Source of the DNA: Pedobacter sp. Hv1
GTDB lineage: Bacteria > Bacteroidota > Bacteroidia > Sphingobacteriales > Sphingobacteriaceae
DNA length: 64,000 nt
Direction: 5' to 3'
Assembly (NCBI RefSeq): GCF_001412215.1
Contig: NZ_LLWP01000011.1
Span: forward strand, 97,900 to 161,899
Shown: positions 1-8,991 of the stretch, in pieces
Position numbering within the stretch: position 1 is the stretch's first letter
Layout of the letters: every line of letters begins with the position of its first letter
Translations under genes and position numbers: made by a program
The notes under the pieces: generated by a model
What the model saw: the letters and a program-made list of their open reading frames with translations, nothing else
Told to the model about the DNA's origin: nothing
Databases searched by the model: none

Positions 1-621
1 TACAGCAACATCTTCTTGACTAATCATCATCGGAATTTCTGTACAACCTAATATAATTCCCTCTGCCCCTTTGGCAATGAGTTCGTTGATAATGGTCAAA
101 TATCTGGCCTTCGTTTCGGCCTTAATTATTCCCCTTCCCAATTCCTCTTTTAAAGTATGTTGTATATAATCCCTTGTTGCTTCACTTTCCAGGATAATCA
201 CCTCTAGTTGCTGCTCGCTTAGTTTATTTTTATAAAAATCTAGTTCCATGGTTACTTTTGTACCCATCAATCCAACTTTCTTAAGCCCTTTTTTATTAAT
301 CTCAGTTGCCGTCACTTTTGCAATATGGATAAGGGGCAATTGTATTTCGACTTCCAGCTCATCGGCAAATAGATGCGCTGTATTGGCACATAGTACAATA
401 GCCTCAGCCCCACTAGCTTTTAAACTTTTACAAGCATTTAATAAAAGTTCATAAGCCCTATCCCAACCCTTTTCATGGATATCTGCAAAATTTAAGGAAT
501 AAATGATACACTCTGCAAAATTAAGTCCACCCAACTTTTCATTAATTCCTTCATTCATCAATCGGTAATAATCTAAGGTAGAAACCCAGCTTACCCCACC
601 TACTAATCCAATTTTCTTCAT
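1..621 (-). CDS. Aspartate/glutamate racemase family protein, 3' end cut by the window
   Basis: This reading frame starts at the ATG on the complement of 619-621 and stays open for 207 codons to the window edge, so the C-terminus is missing. It belongs to the two-cysteine, cofactor-independent Asp/Glu racemase family. The N-terminus MKKIGLVGGVSWVST is the usual first strand and loop. Both catalytic cysteines are visible, in VLCANTAH and in LGCTEIP. Such enzymes interconvert L- and D-amino acids in the cytoplasm; the substrate cannot be told from sequence. It begins 2 bases after the stop of the epimerase gene, so the two are probably co-transcribed, although no metabolic link is obvious. Confidence 0.9.
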   Translation of the reverse strand, partial: MKKIGLVGGVSWVSTLDYYRLMNEGINEKLGGLNFAECIIYSLNFADIHEKGWDRAYELLLNACKSLKASGAEAIVLCANTAHLFADELEVEIQLPLIHIAKVTATEINKKGLKKVGLMGTKVTMELDFYKNKLSEQQLEVIILESEATRDYIQHTLKEELGRGIIKAETKARYLTIINELIAKGAEGIILGCTEIPMMISQEDVAV

Positions 622-623
622 TG

Positions 624-1025
624 CTAGCTTATTTCTTGACAAAGCTCTACTAAAACACCATTTGTTCCCTTTGGGTGTACAAAACAGATCAACTTATTGT
701 CTGCCCCTTTTTTCGGTTCTTCATTTAAAAGGATAAAACCTTCTGCTTTCAATCGGGCCATTTCGGCATAGATATCAGTAACATCAAAAGCAATATGATG
801 GATTCCCTCTCCCTTTTTGGCCAAAAATTTAGCAATGGCGCTATCTTCAGTTGTACTACTTAAAAGTTCTATTTTATTTTCGCCAACTTTAAAAAAGGCA
901 GTATTCACGTTTTCAGACTCTACCAATTCCTGTTTATAACAAGCTGTTCCGAGCAGTTTTTCGTAAATATCACAGGCTTTAAAAAGGTCGTTTACAGCAA
1001 TACCAATATGTTCAATTTTATTCAT
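624..1025 (-). CDS. mce: Methylmalonyl-CoA epimerase
   Basis: A 133-residue protein of the vicinal-oxygen-chelate (glyoxalase) superfamily, full length for the family. It should interconvert (2R)- and (2S)-methylmalonyl-CoA in the propionate/succinate pathway. The two beta-alpha-beta-beta-beta modules begin with IEHIGIAVNDL and GIHHIAFDVTDI, which carry two metal-binding histidines; a late VELCQ supplies a glutamate. It is the first gene of a minus-strand pair with the racemase. A TAnnTTTG promoter element is present on the minus strand at 1052-1045, back to back with the iscS promoter. Confidence 0.93.
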   Translation of the reverse strand: MNKIEHIGIAVNDLFKACDIYEKLLGTACYKQELVESENVNTAFFKVGENKIELLSSTTEDSAIAKFLAKKGEGIHHIAFDVTDIYAEMARLKAEGFILLNEEPKKGADNKLICFVHPKGTNGVLVELCQEIS

Positions 1026-1115
1026 AAACTTTTAAACAGTTAAACAAATGTAAAAATGCAGGTTTTAACTATACCGTCATAGCTATAATTTATAATTGTT
1101 AGGAAACTTTTTTCG

Positions 1116-1123
1116 TATCTTTG
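1116..1123 (+). promoter_or_regulatory. Bacteroidota -7 promoter element of iscS
   Basis: TATCTTTG matches TAnnTTTG. A TTG at 1096-1098 lies 17 bases upstream, a reasonable -33 element. Transcription would begin near 1130, about 20 bases before the iscS ATG. No IscR-type operator was recognised. Confidence 0.6.
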
Positions 1124-1149
1124 TGTATTAATAAGAACAGATACAAATA

Positions 1150-2361
1150 ATGGAACTTCCAATTTACTTAGATAATAATGCTACCACACCACTCGATCCG
1201 AGAGTGTTAGAGGCGATGTTGCCCTATTTTACGAACAAATTTGGCAATGCAGCTAGTCGCAACCACGCATTTGGTTGGGTAGCAGAAGAAGGTGTTGATT
1301 ATGCTCGCGAGCAGGTGGCAAAATTGATTGGTTGTACAGAAAAAGAAATCATCTTTACCTCTGGTGCTACAGAAGCCGATAATTTAGGTATTAAAGGTGT
1401 TTTTGAGATGTACCAAGATAAGGGTAATCATATCATTACTGCAACAACAGAACACAAAGCTGTACTAGATACTTGTAAACATTTAGAAAAATTAGGTGCT
1501 AAGGTTACTTATTTAAAAGTAAAAGAAGATGGCTTAATTGATTTACAGGAATTAGAAGCTGCAATGACCGAAAAAACCATTCTAGTTTCCATTATGTATG
1601 GAAATAACGAAATTGGTGTGGTACAGCCGATTAAAGAAATTTCAGCTATTGCACATAAACACGGTGCTTTATTTATGACCGATGCTACACAAGCAGTAGG
1701 TAAAATTCCAGTGAATGTAAATGAAGATGGAATTGACTTAATGGCATTTAGTGCACATAAAATGTACGGACCAAAAGGTGTTGGTGTGTTATATGTACGC
1801 AGAAAAAATCCAAGAGTTAAAGTTACTGCTCAAATAGATGGCGGTGGACATGAGCGTGGGATGCGTTCTGGAACCTTAAATGTACCAGGTATTGTTGGTT
1901 TAGGTAAAGCTTGTGAGTTGTGTCGTTTAGAAATGGACGAAGAAGCTAAACGTTTATCAGCTTTACGCGATAAATTAGAAGCTGCGCTAACTACTTTAGA
2001 AGAAAGTTATGTAAATGGTAACACAGAACATCGTTTGCCACATGTTGCTAACATCTCTTTTAAATATGTTGAGGGTGAAGGTTTAATGATGGCAATGAAA
2101 GATTTAGCAGTATCTTCTGGTTCTGCTTGTACTTCAGCTTCTCTAGAACCATCGTACGTTTTAAAAAGCTTAGGTTTATCTGATGACTTGGCACACTCTT
2201 CAATCCGTTTCGGATTAGGTCGTTTTACTACGGAAGAAGAAGTTGATTACGCAATAGAAAATACTAAAAAAGCCGTTAACCATTTAAGAGACCTTTCTCC
2301 ACTTTGGGAAATGTTTAAAGATGGAATTGATTTGAGTAAAATTGAGTGGGCTGAGCACTAA
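1150..2361 (+). CDS. iscS: Cysteine desulfurase IscS
   Basis: A 403-residue, PLP-dependent class V aminotransferase-fold enzyme that takes sulfur from cysteine and passes it as persulfide to IscU and to tRNA-thiolation enzymes. The PLP lysine is K204 in SAHKMYGPKG. The persulfide cysteine is C327 in SSGSACTSAS, on the long loop that marks the IscS/NifS type rather than SufS. The N-terminal YLDNNATTPLDP is the family signature. It is followed by iscU 114 bases downstream and then iscA; iscR, hscBA and fdx are not in the window. Confidence 0.96.
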   Translation: MELPIYLDNNATTPLDPRVLEAMLPYFTNKFGNAASRNHAFGWVAEEGVDYAREQVAKLIGCTEKEIIFTSGATEADNLGIKGVFEMYQDKGNHIITATTEHKAVLDTCKHLEKLGAKVTYLKVKEDGLIDLQELEAAMTEKTILVSIMYGNNEIGVVQPIKEISAIAHKHGALFMTDATQAVGKIPVNVNEDGIDLMAFSAHKMYGPKGVGVLYVRRKNPRVKVTAQIDGGGHERGMRSGTLNVPGIVGLGKACELCRLEMDEEAKRLSALRDKLEAALTTLEESYVNGNTEHRLPHVANISFKYVEGEGLMMAMKDLAVSSGSACTSASLEPSYVLKSLGLSDDLAHSSIRFGLGRFTTEEEVDYAIENTKKAVNHLRDLSPLWEMFKDGIDLSKIEWAEH

Positions 2362-2475
2362 AACAGTAATCGGTTTACAGTTCGCAGTTGAGTACAAATA
2401 ACTGAGAATTGATAACTGGAAGCTGATAACTAATTAAAAATTCATCTCTGCAAAGAGATTTAAAGAAAATACAAA

Positions 2476-2889
2476 ATGGCATATTCAGAAAAAGTAATGG
2501 AACATTATACCAACCCTCGCAACGTTGGTACTTTAAATAAAGACAGCAAATCTGTAGGAACAGGTTTAGTTGGCGCACCTGAGTGTGGAGACGTGATGCG
2601 TCTTCAAATTGAAGTAGATGGAAATAATGTAATTACTGATGCTAAATTTAAAACATTTGGCTGTGGTTCGGCAATTGCATCATCTTCTTTAGCTACAGAG
2701 TGGTTAAAAGGAAAAACAATTGACGAAGCTTTAGCTATCGATAACATGGACATTGTAGAAGAATTGGCTTTACCTCCAGTTAAAATTCACTGTTCTGTAT
2801 TGGCAGAAGATGCAATTAAATCTGCAATTAACGATTACCGCGTTAAAAATGGTTTAGAGGCATTCGAATTGGCTAAATCACACCATTAA
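2476..2889 (+). CDS. iscU: Iron-sulfur cluster scaffold IscU
   Basis: A 137-residue scaffold on which [2Fe-2S] clusters are built from IscS-derived sulfur. The three cluster cysteines C37 (PECGD), C63 (FGCGSA) and C106 (HCSVLAEDA) are present, together with D39 and H105, all at the positions typical of IscU. The LPPVKIHCS stretch is the segment recognised by the HscA chaperone in systems that have it. It lies between iscS and iscA in one direction. The 114-base gap from iscS contains word-like filler (repeats of 'aactgagaattgataactg' type), not a gene. Confidence 0.96.
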   Translation: MAYSEKVMEHYTNPRNVGTLNKDSKSVGTGLVGAPECGDVMRLQIEVDGNNVITDAKFKTFGCGSAIASSSLATEWLKGKTIDEALAIDNMDIVEELALPPVKIHCSVLAEDAIKSAINDYRVKNGLEAFELAKSHH

Positions 2890-2976
2890 CAAAGTAATAA
2901 GTATCTAGTACTAAGTAGTAAGACATATCTGTTACTCTACTTTAATCTTGACACTTTATACTTAAATCTTAATACT

Positions 2977-3303
2977 ATGATTACCATAACTGATAAAGCA
3001 AAAAGCAAAATTGATCACCTAATGCAAGATTCTGAATTAGGTTCTGATTACTTTTTACGTATTTCTGTAAAAGGTGGTGGTTGTTCTGGCTTATCTTACA
3101 ACTTAGATTTTGATAACGAGGCCAAAACCGGAGATCAATTTTTTGAGGACCGTGGAATTAAAATAGCCCTAGACATGAAATCATTTTTATACCTAGCAGG
3201 TACTGAACTTGATTTTACCGATGGCTTAAACGGCAAAGGATTTAATTTTATTAACCCAAATGCAAGCCGCTCTTGTGGCTGTGGAGAAAGTTTTTCTGTT
3301 TAA
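2977..3303 (+). CDS. iscA: IscA/SufA-type iron-sulfur carrier
   Basis: A 108-residue A-type carrier that moves iron or Fe-S clusters from the scaffold to apo-proteins. The three conserved cysteines are C36 (GGGCSGLSY) and C100 and C102 (SRSCGCGESF). Length and spacing match IscA/ErpA; the sequence alone does not separate these subtypes, and the symbol follows from the position after iscU. A strong intrinsic terminator follows 20 bases after the stop, so the isc operon ends here. Confidence 0.93.
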   Translation: MITITDKAKSKIDHLMQDSELGSDYFLRISVKGGGCSGLSYNLDFDNEAKTGDQFFEDRGIKIALDMKSFLYLAGTELDFTDGLNGKGFNFINPNASRSCGCGESFSV

Positions 3304-3322
3304 TATAATTTCTCATAACTAG

Positions 3323-3353
3323 AAAAGGCATCGAAATATTGATGCCTTTTTTT
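3323..3353 (+). terminator. Intrinsic terminator of iscSUA
   Basis: AAAAGGCATC (3323-3332) pairs perfectly with GATGCCTTTT (3341-3350) across an 8-base loop and is followed by more T residues. Confidence 0.88.
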
Positions 3354-3374
3354 ATGCCTTGTTTTTTTTAACAT

Positions 3375-3402
3375 TCTTGGTTCATGCCTACACGAACCAA
3401 GA
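3375..3402. other. Intergenic 9-bp hairpin between isc operon and acyl-CoA ligase
   Basis: TCTTGGTTC (3375-3383) pairs with GAACCAAGA (3394-3402) over a 10-base loop. There is no T-run behind it. The rest of 3354-3575 shows no gene. Role unknown. Confidence 0.4.
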
Positions 3403-3575
3403 TGGAATCTTACTCCTATCCATACTATCATAATTTATACACAAGTCAATCCTATTGATTAATTTTGTTATCCTATCATTTTTTTAACGTACTCATTTTC
3501 TAACCCAATCGCTTTTGCATTTTTAACACTAAAAGTTTATCATTGTTAGTTCAAAGCATAACAAATATTTAACAC

Positions 3576-5483
3576 ATGGTCTCATTTAACGAATTTTCTA
3601 CTGTACCAAGCCTATTACGTAACGTAGTAGAAAATATTCATCAACCTGAAGAAACTTTTTTAATTCACAAGAAAAACACAACTTGGGAAGAGATTTCTTT
3701 TAAAGACACTTTACAAAGAGCAGATTCAGTTTCTGCCTTCTTCTTAGCCAAAGGAATTGTAAAAGGAGATCGATTAGGGCTCATGATCGAAAATTCGCCA
3801 GAATATGTTTACTATGATCAAGGGATCCAACAGATCGGCGTCATCAATGTGTCTATCTATCCAACCCTATCAGAGCATGAAGTTGCTTATATCATTAATG
3901 ATTCTGGAATAAAGGCAATTTTGGTAGGCAATCCTTTCTTATTTAAAAAAGTATTAAAAGTTGCCGACAACTGTCAAGAACTCAAATATATTATTCCAAC
4001 ATTTGCTGGTTTCGAGAAAATTAGTATTCCTGAAGATACCAATCTCGAAGTAATTGATTTCAACACCATCTTACAACAAACCGTAAGTGAGGCAGAACAA
4101 CAAGAAATTACCAAACGTAGAGCAGAGGTACTCCCTACAGACATTTCTTCGTTAATTTATACCTCTGGCACCACAGGAACACCCAAAGGTGTAATGTTAA
4201 CGCATAACAATTTTGTAGAAAATGTAAATGTTTGTCTACAACAGATTCCTGTGATTGACGAAACTGAGACATTTTTATCATTCTTACCACTTTCGCACGT
4301 TTTTGAGCGTACCGCTACTTACCATGTATGTTGTGCTCAGGGCTGTAAAATTGCATTTGCACAAAGTTTAGAACTATTGGCAAAGAACATGGGTGAAGTT
4401 AGGCCAACTGTGATGTCTTGTGTACCTCGCTTGTTAGAACGTATTCACGACAAAGCCATCAAATCTGGTACAGCTGGTGGTGGTTTAAAAGCAAATATCT
4501 TTACCTGGGCTTTAGAAACAGGAAAAAATTATCGCCAAACCAAAGAAGCAGGGAAAAACCCAAGTTTGATTTTAAGTACAAAAAAAGCAATTGCAGAGAA
4601 GTTGGTATTTAGCAAAATCAAAGAAAAAACTGGTGGTCGATTGAAATTTATGATTTCTGGTGGTGCTGCCCTACCCAAAAATGTGGGCGAGTTCTTTGGC
4701 GACTTGGGTATTAAAATATTAGAAGGATTTGGTTTAACTGAAACTTCGCCTGTAATGTCTGTAACCGAATACCATCGTCAGGTTTATGGAACTGTGGGAC
4801 GTGTTATTCCTGGTATTGAAGTGGGTATTCAAGATGTAGAAAGCAAAGCGATCATCAATATCCAAACCCACCATACCTTTAATGAAGATTTTGAATGTGC
4901 AGAGGGTGAAGTTATTGTACGTGGGCATTGTGTAATGAAAGGTTATTTTAATAAACCAGCAGAAACTGCCGAAGCCATAGACAAAGACAAATGGTTTCAT
5001 ACCGGTGATATTGGCCGTTTTTACAAAGGCAACCTCCAAATTACTGATAGACTTAAAAATATGATCGTTAATGCTTATGGCAAAAATGTATATCCAACAC
5101 CAGTTGAAAACATCTATTTAAAAAGTCCTAAAATTGATCAGCTGTTCTTAATTGGCGATAAACGTGAGTTCATTACAGCCATTATCATCCCTAATAAAGA
5201 GACTTTACAAGAAACCTTCAACTTAACTGAGGCATTCTTTCAAGAAGCCGATGATTTTATCAGAAATCCGGAAATCATTGAATGGATCGCAAGTGATATC
5301 AAAAAAATCTCTAACGAATTGGCAAAATTTGAACGTATCAAGAACTTTAAGATCAAGCGTAATCCATTTAGCATTGATGAGGGTGAGATTACCCCTACCA
5401 TGAAAGTCAAACGTCGTATAGTAGAAAAGAAATACCTTGAGGCCATCAATGAGATGTACCAAGAAGGTGTTGAGGCTGACTAG
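3576..5483 (+). CDS. Long-chain fatty-acid--CoA ligase (AMP-binding)
   Basis: A 635-residue adenylate-forming enzyme of the FadD/FAA1 type, activating fatty acids to acyl-CoA via acyl-AMP. The P-loop motif LIYTSGTTGTPKGVMLTH sits near residue 190, the second core motif GFGLTETSP near 390, and the hinge motif WFHTGDIGRF plus DRLKNMIVNAYGKNVYP near 470-505. The C-terminal EGEITPTMKVKRR is typical of long-chain ligases. There is no signal peptide, so it is cytoplasmic or peripheral. It stands alone between isc and lysS. The exact chain length is not predictable from sequence. Confidence 0.93.
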   Translation: MVSFNEFSTVPSLLRNVVENIHQPEETFLIHKKNTTWEEISFKDTLQRADSVSAFFLAKGIVKGDRLGLMIENSPEYVYYDQGIQQIGVINVSIYPTLSEHEVAYIINDSGIKAILVGNPFLFKKVLKVADNCQELKYIIPTFAGFEKISIPEDTNLEVIDFNTILQQTVSEAEQQEITKRRAEVLPTDISSLIYTSGTTGTPKGVMLTHNNFVENVNVCLQQIPVIDETETFLSFLPLSHVFERTATYHVCCAQGCKIAFAQSLELLAKNMGEVRPTVMSCVPRLLERIHDKAIKSGTAGGGLKANIFTWALETGKNYRQTKEAGKNPSLILSTKKAIAEKLVFSKIKEKTGGRLKFMISGGAALPKNVGEFFGDLGIKILEGFGLTETSPVMSVTEYHRQVYGTVGRVIPGIEVGIQDVESKAIINIQTHHTFNEDFECAEGEVIVRGHCVMKGYFNKPAETAEAIDKDKWFHTGDIGRFYKGNLQITDRLKNMIVNAYGKNVYPTPVENIYLKSPKIDQLFLIGDKREFITAIIIPNKETLQETFNLTEAFFQEADDFIRNPEIIEWIASDIKKISNELAKFERIKNFKIKRNPFSIDEGEITPTMKVKRRIVEKKYLEAINEMYQEGVEAD

Positions 5484-5612
5484 TTCTTCATCATTGCGAG
5501 GCACGAAGCAATCTTAGCATTACTTTTCATTTAATAGTTTCTTTATAGCTAATAACTAAAAGGAATGTCAATATTGAGCTCGCATTTATTACCACAAACG
5601 CTAGTAAATCAT

Positions 5613-5620
5613 TACTTTTG
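5613..5620 (+). promoter_or_regulatory. -7 promoter element of lysS
   Basis: TACTTTTG fits TAnnTTTG and lies 17 bases upstream of the lysS ATG, so the leader would be very short. Confidence 0.5.
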
Positions 5621-5636
5621 CAAAAATATACGATAA

Positions 5637-7358
5637 ATGAGTACAGGATTATCAGAACAGGAATTATTACGTCGCGATTCATTAAAACAGCTTCGCGAAC
5701 TGGGTATTGACCCTTATCCTGCAGAAGCTTATGAAATTAATGCCAATGCAGCAGACATTTTAGCCAACTACGAAAAAGATAAAACAGCCTATAAGACCAT
5801 TAGCCTTGCAGGCAGAATTATGGGGCGTAACATTATGGGAGCAGCATCTTTTGCTGAACTACAGGATGCTACAGGCCGTATCCAGATTTATCTAAAGAGA
5901 GATGAGCTTTGTCCGGATGAGGATAAGACGCTTTATAACACTGTATTTAAGAAACTATTGGATATTGGTGATTTTATCGGAATCAAAGGATATGTGTTTA
6001 CTACACAAACTGGCGAAATTTCGATCCATGTTACCCAATTTACCGTACTTTCTAAATCATTACGTCCACTACCTATCGTAAAACGTGATGACGATGGAAA
6101 CGTTTATGATGGATTTACCAATCCAGAATTGCGTTACAGAATGCGTTATGTAGATCTAACGGTTAATCCTGATTACAAACAGATCTTTATCAACCGCTCT
6201 AAGGTAATCAATACCATGCGCAACTATTTCGATAGCCAAGGCTGGATGGAGGTTGAAACCCCTATTTTACAGGCGGTACATGGTGGTGCAGCTGCTCGTC
6301 CTTTCGAAACGCATCACAATACTTTAGATATGCCTTTGTTCTTGCGTATTGCCAATGAACTTTATCTAAAAAGATTAATTGTTGCAGGTTTTGATGGCGT
6401 TTACGAGTTCGGAAAAATGTTCAGAAATGAAGGTATGGACCGTACACACAATCCAGAGTTTACTTCAATGGAAATCTATGTGGCCTATAAGGATTATATC
6501 TGGATGATGGGCATGGTAGAAGAATGTTTGGAAAAAATCGCAACCACCATCCATGGGCAACCAGTAGTTAAAGTTGGGCAGCACGAAATTAATTTTGCCG
6601 GACCATACGAGAAATTAACCATGTATGAGTCTATTGAAAAATATACGGGTATTGATGTTTCTGCAATGACTGAAACTGAAATTGCCGGAAAATGTAAAGA
6701 ATTAGGTATTGAGATTGACGATTCAATGGGTCGTGGTAAACTGATTGATGAATTGTTCAGTGAGAAAGTTGAAGCAAATTTAATACAGCCTACCTACATT
6801 ACCGATTATCCTTTGGAAATGACTCCATTGGCTAAAAAACACCGTAGCAAAGAAGACTTGGTTGAGCGTTTCGAGCTATTTGTAATGGGTAAGGAAATTG
6901 GAAATGCTTACTCAGAACTCAATGATCCAATTGACCAAAAAGAACGTTTTGAAGAACAATTGAAATTAGCTGCCAGAGGTGATGATGAGGCGATGGCCAT
7001 GGATGATGATTTTGTTCGTGCATTAGAGTACGGAATGCCTCCAACTTCTGGTCTGGGAATTGGTATCGATCGTTTGGTGATGTTGATGACCAATCAATCA
7101 ACCATTCAAGAAGTATTGTTCTTCCCGCAGATGCGTGCTGAGAAAAAAGCCAAAGTAACCACAGATCAAGATTTTGTAGATGCTGGTGTAGCTGCAGACT
7201 GGGTACAGGTGATCCGTAAAATGGGTTTCAACACCGTTGAAGAGCTGAAAGCTGGAAATCCGAACAAAGTATTTAACGATTTAGGTGGAATGCGCAAAAA
7301 ACTAAAATTGGAATTGGCCATGCCTACAAAAGATGAGGTAACGGCTTGGTTCTCTTAA
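5637..7358 (+). CDS. lysS: Lysyl-tRNA synthetase, class II
   Basis: A 573-residue enzyme charging tRNA-Lys. The N-terminal OB-fold anticodon-binding domain covers about residues 55-160 (GRIMGRNIMGAASFAELQD). The class II catalytic core begins at RYRMRYVDL, with motif 2 FRNEGMDRTHNPEFT and motif 3 PPTSGLGIGIDRLVML. It carries a C-terminal extension of about 65 residues after the core (from roughly residue 505, VTTDQDFVDAG). It resembles a small helical tail seen in other Bacteroidota LysS proteins, a statement from memory. An intrinsic terminator follows. Confidence 0.96.
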   Translation: MSTGLSEQELLRRDSLKQLRELGIDPYPAEAYEINANAADILANYEKDKTAYKTISLAGRIMGRNIMGAASFAELQDATGRIQIYLKRDELCPDEDKTLYNTVFKKLLDIGDFIGIKGYVFTTQTGEISIHVTQFTVLSKSLRPLPIVKRDDDGNVYDGFTNPELRYRMRYVDLTVNPDYKQIFINRSKVINTMRNYFDSQGWMEVETPILQAVHGGAAARPFETHHNTLDMPLFLRIANELYLKRLIVAGFDGVYEFGKMFRNEGMDRTHNPEFTSMEIYVAYKDYIWMMGMVEECLEKIATTIHGQPVVKVGQHEINFAGPYEKLTMYESIEKYTGIDVSAMTETEIAGKCKELGIEIDDSMGRGKLIDELFSEKVEANLIQPTYITDYPLEMTPLAKKHRSKEDLVERFELFVMGKEIGNAYSELNDPIDQKERFEEQLKLAARGDDEAMAMDDDFVRALEYGMPPTSGLGIGIDRLVMLMTNQSTIQEVLFFPQMRAEKKAKVTTDQDFVDAGVAADWVQVIRKMGFNTVEELKAGNPNKVFNDLGGMRKKLKLELAMPTKDEVTAWFS

Positions 7359-7378
7359 CATAAGCATAACAAAAACTT

Positions 7379-7414
7379 AAAGGCTTACTGTATTAAATAC
7401 GGTAAGCCTTTTTT
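7379..7414 (+). terminator. Intrinsic terminator of lysS
   Basis: AAAGGCTTAC (7379-7388) pairs with GTAAGCCTTT (7402-7411). The inner bases GTATT/AATAC extend the stem, and T residues follow. Confidence 0.85.
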
Positions 7415-7445
7415 AATTTTAGGCCGTTGCTAAAATAATATATTT

Positions 7446-7658
7446 ATGAATAGTTCAAGCTTAGAAATTACCGAGAACCAATATTGTATCAAACTGAGTA
7501 AAGATGCATTTGACCTTTCACTTGTTCGTCAACTCATCAAACGCATACAGGCAGAAGAATTATTCTTCAATCGTAAAAATGATAACCTTGATGATGATAT
7601 CATCAGTAGAAATGGTTCAGAGTACGAAGAAAACTTTGATCGTTTGTGCGATAAATAG
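7446..7658 (+). CDS. Small acidic protein of unknown function
   Basis: A 70-residue protein that I do not recognise as a named family. It is rich in Asp, Glu and Asn. The middle part (SLVRQLIKRIQAEELF) could form an amphipathic helix, followed by an acidic tail with DNLDDDI. No signal peptide or membrane segment is present. It lies alone after the lysS terminator and before a filler stretch made of 'taagttttaagtaataagttc' type words (about 7659-7760). The antitoxin-like size and charge are noted, but no toxin partner is adjacent. Confidence 0.6.
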   Translation: MNSSSLEITENQYCIKLSKDAFDLSLVRQLIKRIQAEELFFNRKNDNLDDDIISRNGSEYEENFDRLCDK

Positions 7659-7762
7659 TAGGAAATTCTAAATAGTAAGTTTTAAGTAATAAGTTCTAAG
7701 TTTTACGTTGTAAATGTTGATTTACGATTACGTAAAACTTAAAACGTACAATTTCTTATTTC

Positions 7763-8305
7763 TTAACGACTATAACGAACTTGTTGTTGTTTATCCATTA
7801 ATCCCATCTGATCTTTCATTTGTTTGATCTGATCGGCCAATAACTTGTTTTTATCCGCTTTTTTGGCTTCAGTCAAATACATTTGAGCTTCTCTCTTATT
7901 TCGTTTACCCATGGCAATACCTGCTAAACTTAATTTAGCTAAGGCCACATTATGATCCATGTGTAAACCTAAACTTAGAGCCTGTTTGAAATACTTTTCA
8001 GATTTCATTGGTGCTTTTCTAGATTCGATCAATCCAATTAATAGATTGTAATAACCATGCTGAACTCTATTCAGTTCTTTTTCGTAATTTTTGATCCTTC
8101 CCAAAAAGGTTTCGGCTTTAGCCATATTGTCTTTACGCAAAAACCATTGTGCAATTAACATGTTCTCATTGTAAAAATAAGTGATGAAGATGAAGATGCT
8201 TAGAAAGATCAAAAGTATCCCCCAGCCCCAAAAACTGAAGATCATTAGTGCAATAGCAGCACCCACAAAAGCAAAACCTATAATAAGACGTAGTAAATTT
8301 GGCAT
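7763..8305 (-). CDS. Membrane protein with N-terminal hydrophobic hairpin and helical repeat tail
   Basis: A protein of about 180 residues starting at MPNLLRL; an upstream ATG (8326) would add seven residues, but the conserved-looking hydrophobic start favours the inner one. Two close membrane segments occupy about residues 5-50 (IIGFAFVGAAIALMIF and ILLIFLSIFIFITYF). The remainder is soluble and TPR-like (KAETFLGRIKNYEKELNRV, SEKYFKQALSLG, REAQMYLTEAKKA). This suggests a membrane-anchored protein-interaction platform facing the cytoplasm. It ends facing lysS. Function not known. Confidence 0.8.
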   Translation of the reverse strand: MPNLLRLIIGFAFVGAAIALMIFSFWGWGILLIFLSIFIFITYFYNENMLIAQWFLRKDNMAKAETFLGRIKNYEKELNRVQHGYYNLLIGLIESRKAPMKSEKYFKQALSLGLHMDHNVALAKLSLAGIAMGKRNKREAQMYLTEAKKADKNKLLADQIKQMKDQMGLMDKQQQVRYSR

Positions 8306-8465
8306 AGTTATAAAATATTTGTGCAAATATCGTGTTTATATACCAAAAAATAGATTTAAAATTTATAATTTCAACAAAAATTAAACTCAAAACTAACGCA
8401 AGCCTTACCCATAAAATTAAACCATTTACACAAAAGGTACTCTTACCAACACAAAATTATTCAAC

Positions 8466-8990
8466 ATGAGAAATATATTTACTGCCCTTATTTTATTATT
8501 CGCCATCAATGCTGGCGCACAAGAATTGAACAAAAAATTTGAAGACCCAAATAGACACAAACAAGTGATGTTAAACCTATGTACAAGAGAAGGAATTACC
8601 AGCTTTGCCGAGTTTAAAGAAAGCTACGACCCGAACTATAAAGCCTATGTACCCGATTCTACCGCTTTACCAGAATTGAGTAAACTATTGAAAGGCAAAA
8701 AAATCACCATCGTTTTAGGTACTTGGTGTGGTGATAGCAAATTTCAGGTTCCACATTTTCTAAAAATTATGGATGCCCTAAAAATAGCTGAAGATAAAAT
8801 TACTTATATCGCTGTTGATGGATCAAAACATGCAGAAAATGGATTGATCGACAATATGAAAATTACCAATGTACCTACTTTCATCTTCACCGACAAAAAA
8901 GGTGTTGAAGTTGGCCGAGTTACAGAAAGACCAATTGAAACGTTAGAAAAAGACATGATTAAAGCGTTAGCTGAAGCGAAAACAAAATAA
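8466..8990 (+). CDS. Secreted thioredoxin-fold protein with a single active-site cysteine
   Basis: A 174-residue protein with a signal peptide (MRNIFTALILLFAINAGAQ). Its thioredoxin fold covers about residues 70-165. The active-site motif is GTWCGDSKFQVPHF, that is WCGDS: only the first cysteine of CxxC is kept and the second is serine. The cis-proline region is ITNVPTFIF. Single-cysteine versions usually act in mixed-disulfide or isomerase reactions, or bind without redox work, so a plain dithiol reductase role is unlikely. The ung start codon is one base downstream, giving a tight two-gene operon with no obvious functional link. Confidence 0.85.
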   Translation: MRNIFTALILLFAINAGAQELNKKFEDPNRHKQVMLNLCTREGITSFAEFKESYDPNYKAYVPDSTALPELSKLLKGKKITIVLGTWCGDSKFQVPHFLKIMDALKIAEDKITYIAVDGSKHAENGLIDNMKITNVPTFIFTDKKGVEVGRVTERPIETLEKDMIKALAEAKTK

Positions 8991-8991
8991 A

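Noticed and set aside
248..454. 68-residue frame on the plus strand
   Set aside because: It lies opposite the racemase gene, which has both catalytic cysteines and continues to the window edge; the plus-strand frame resembles no family.
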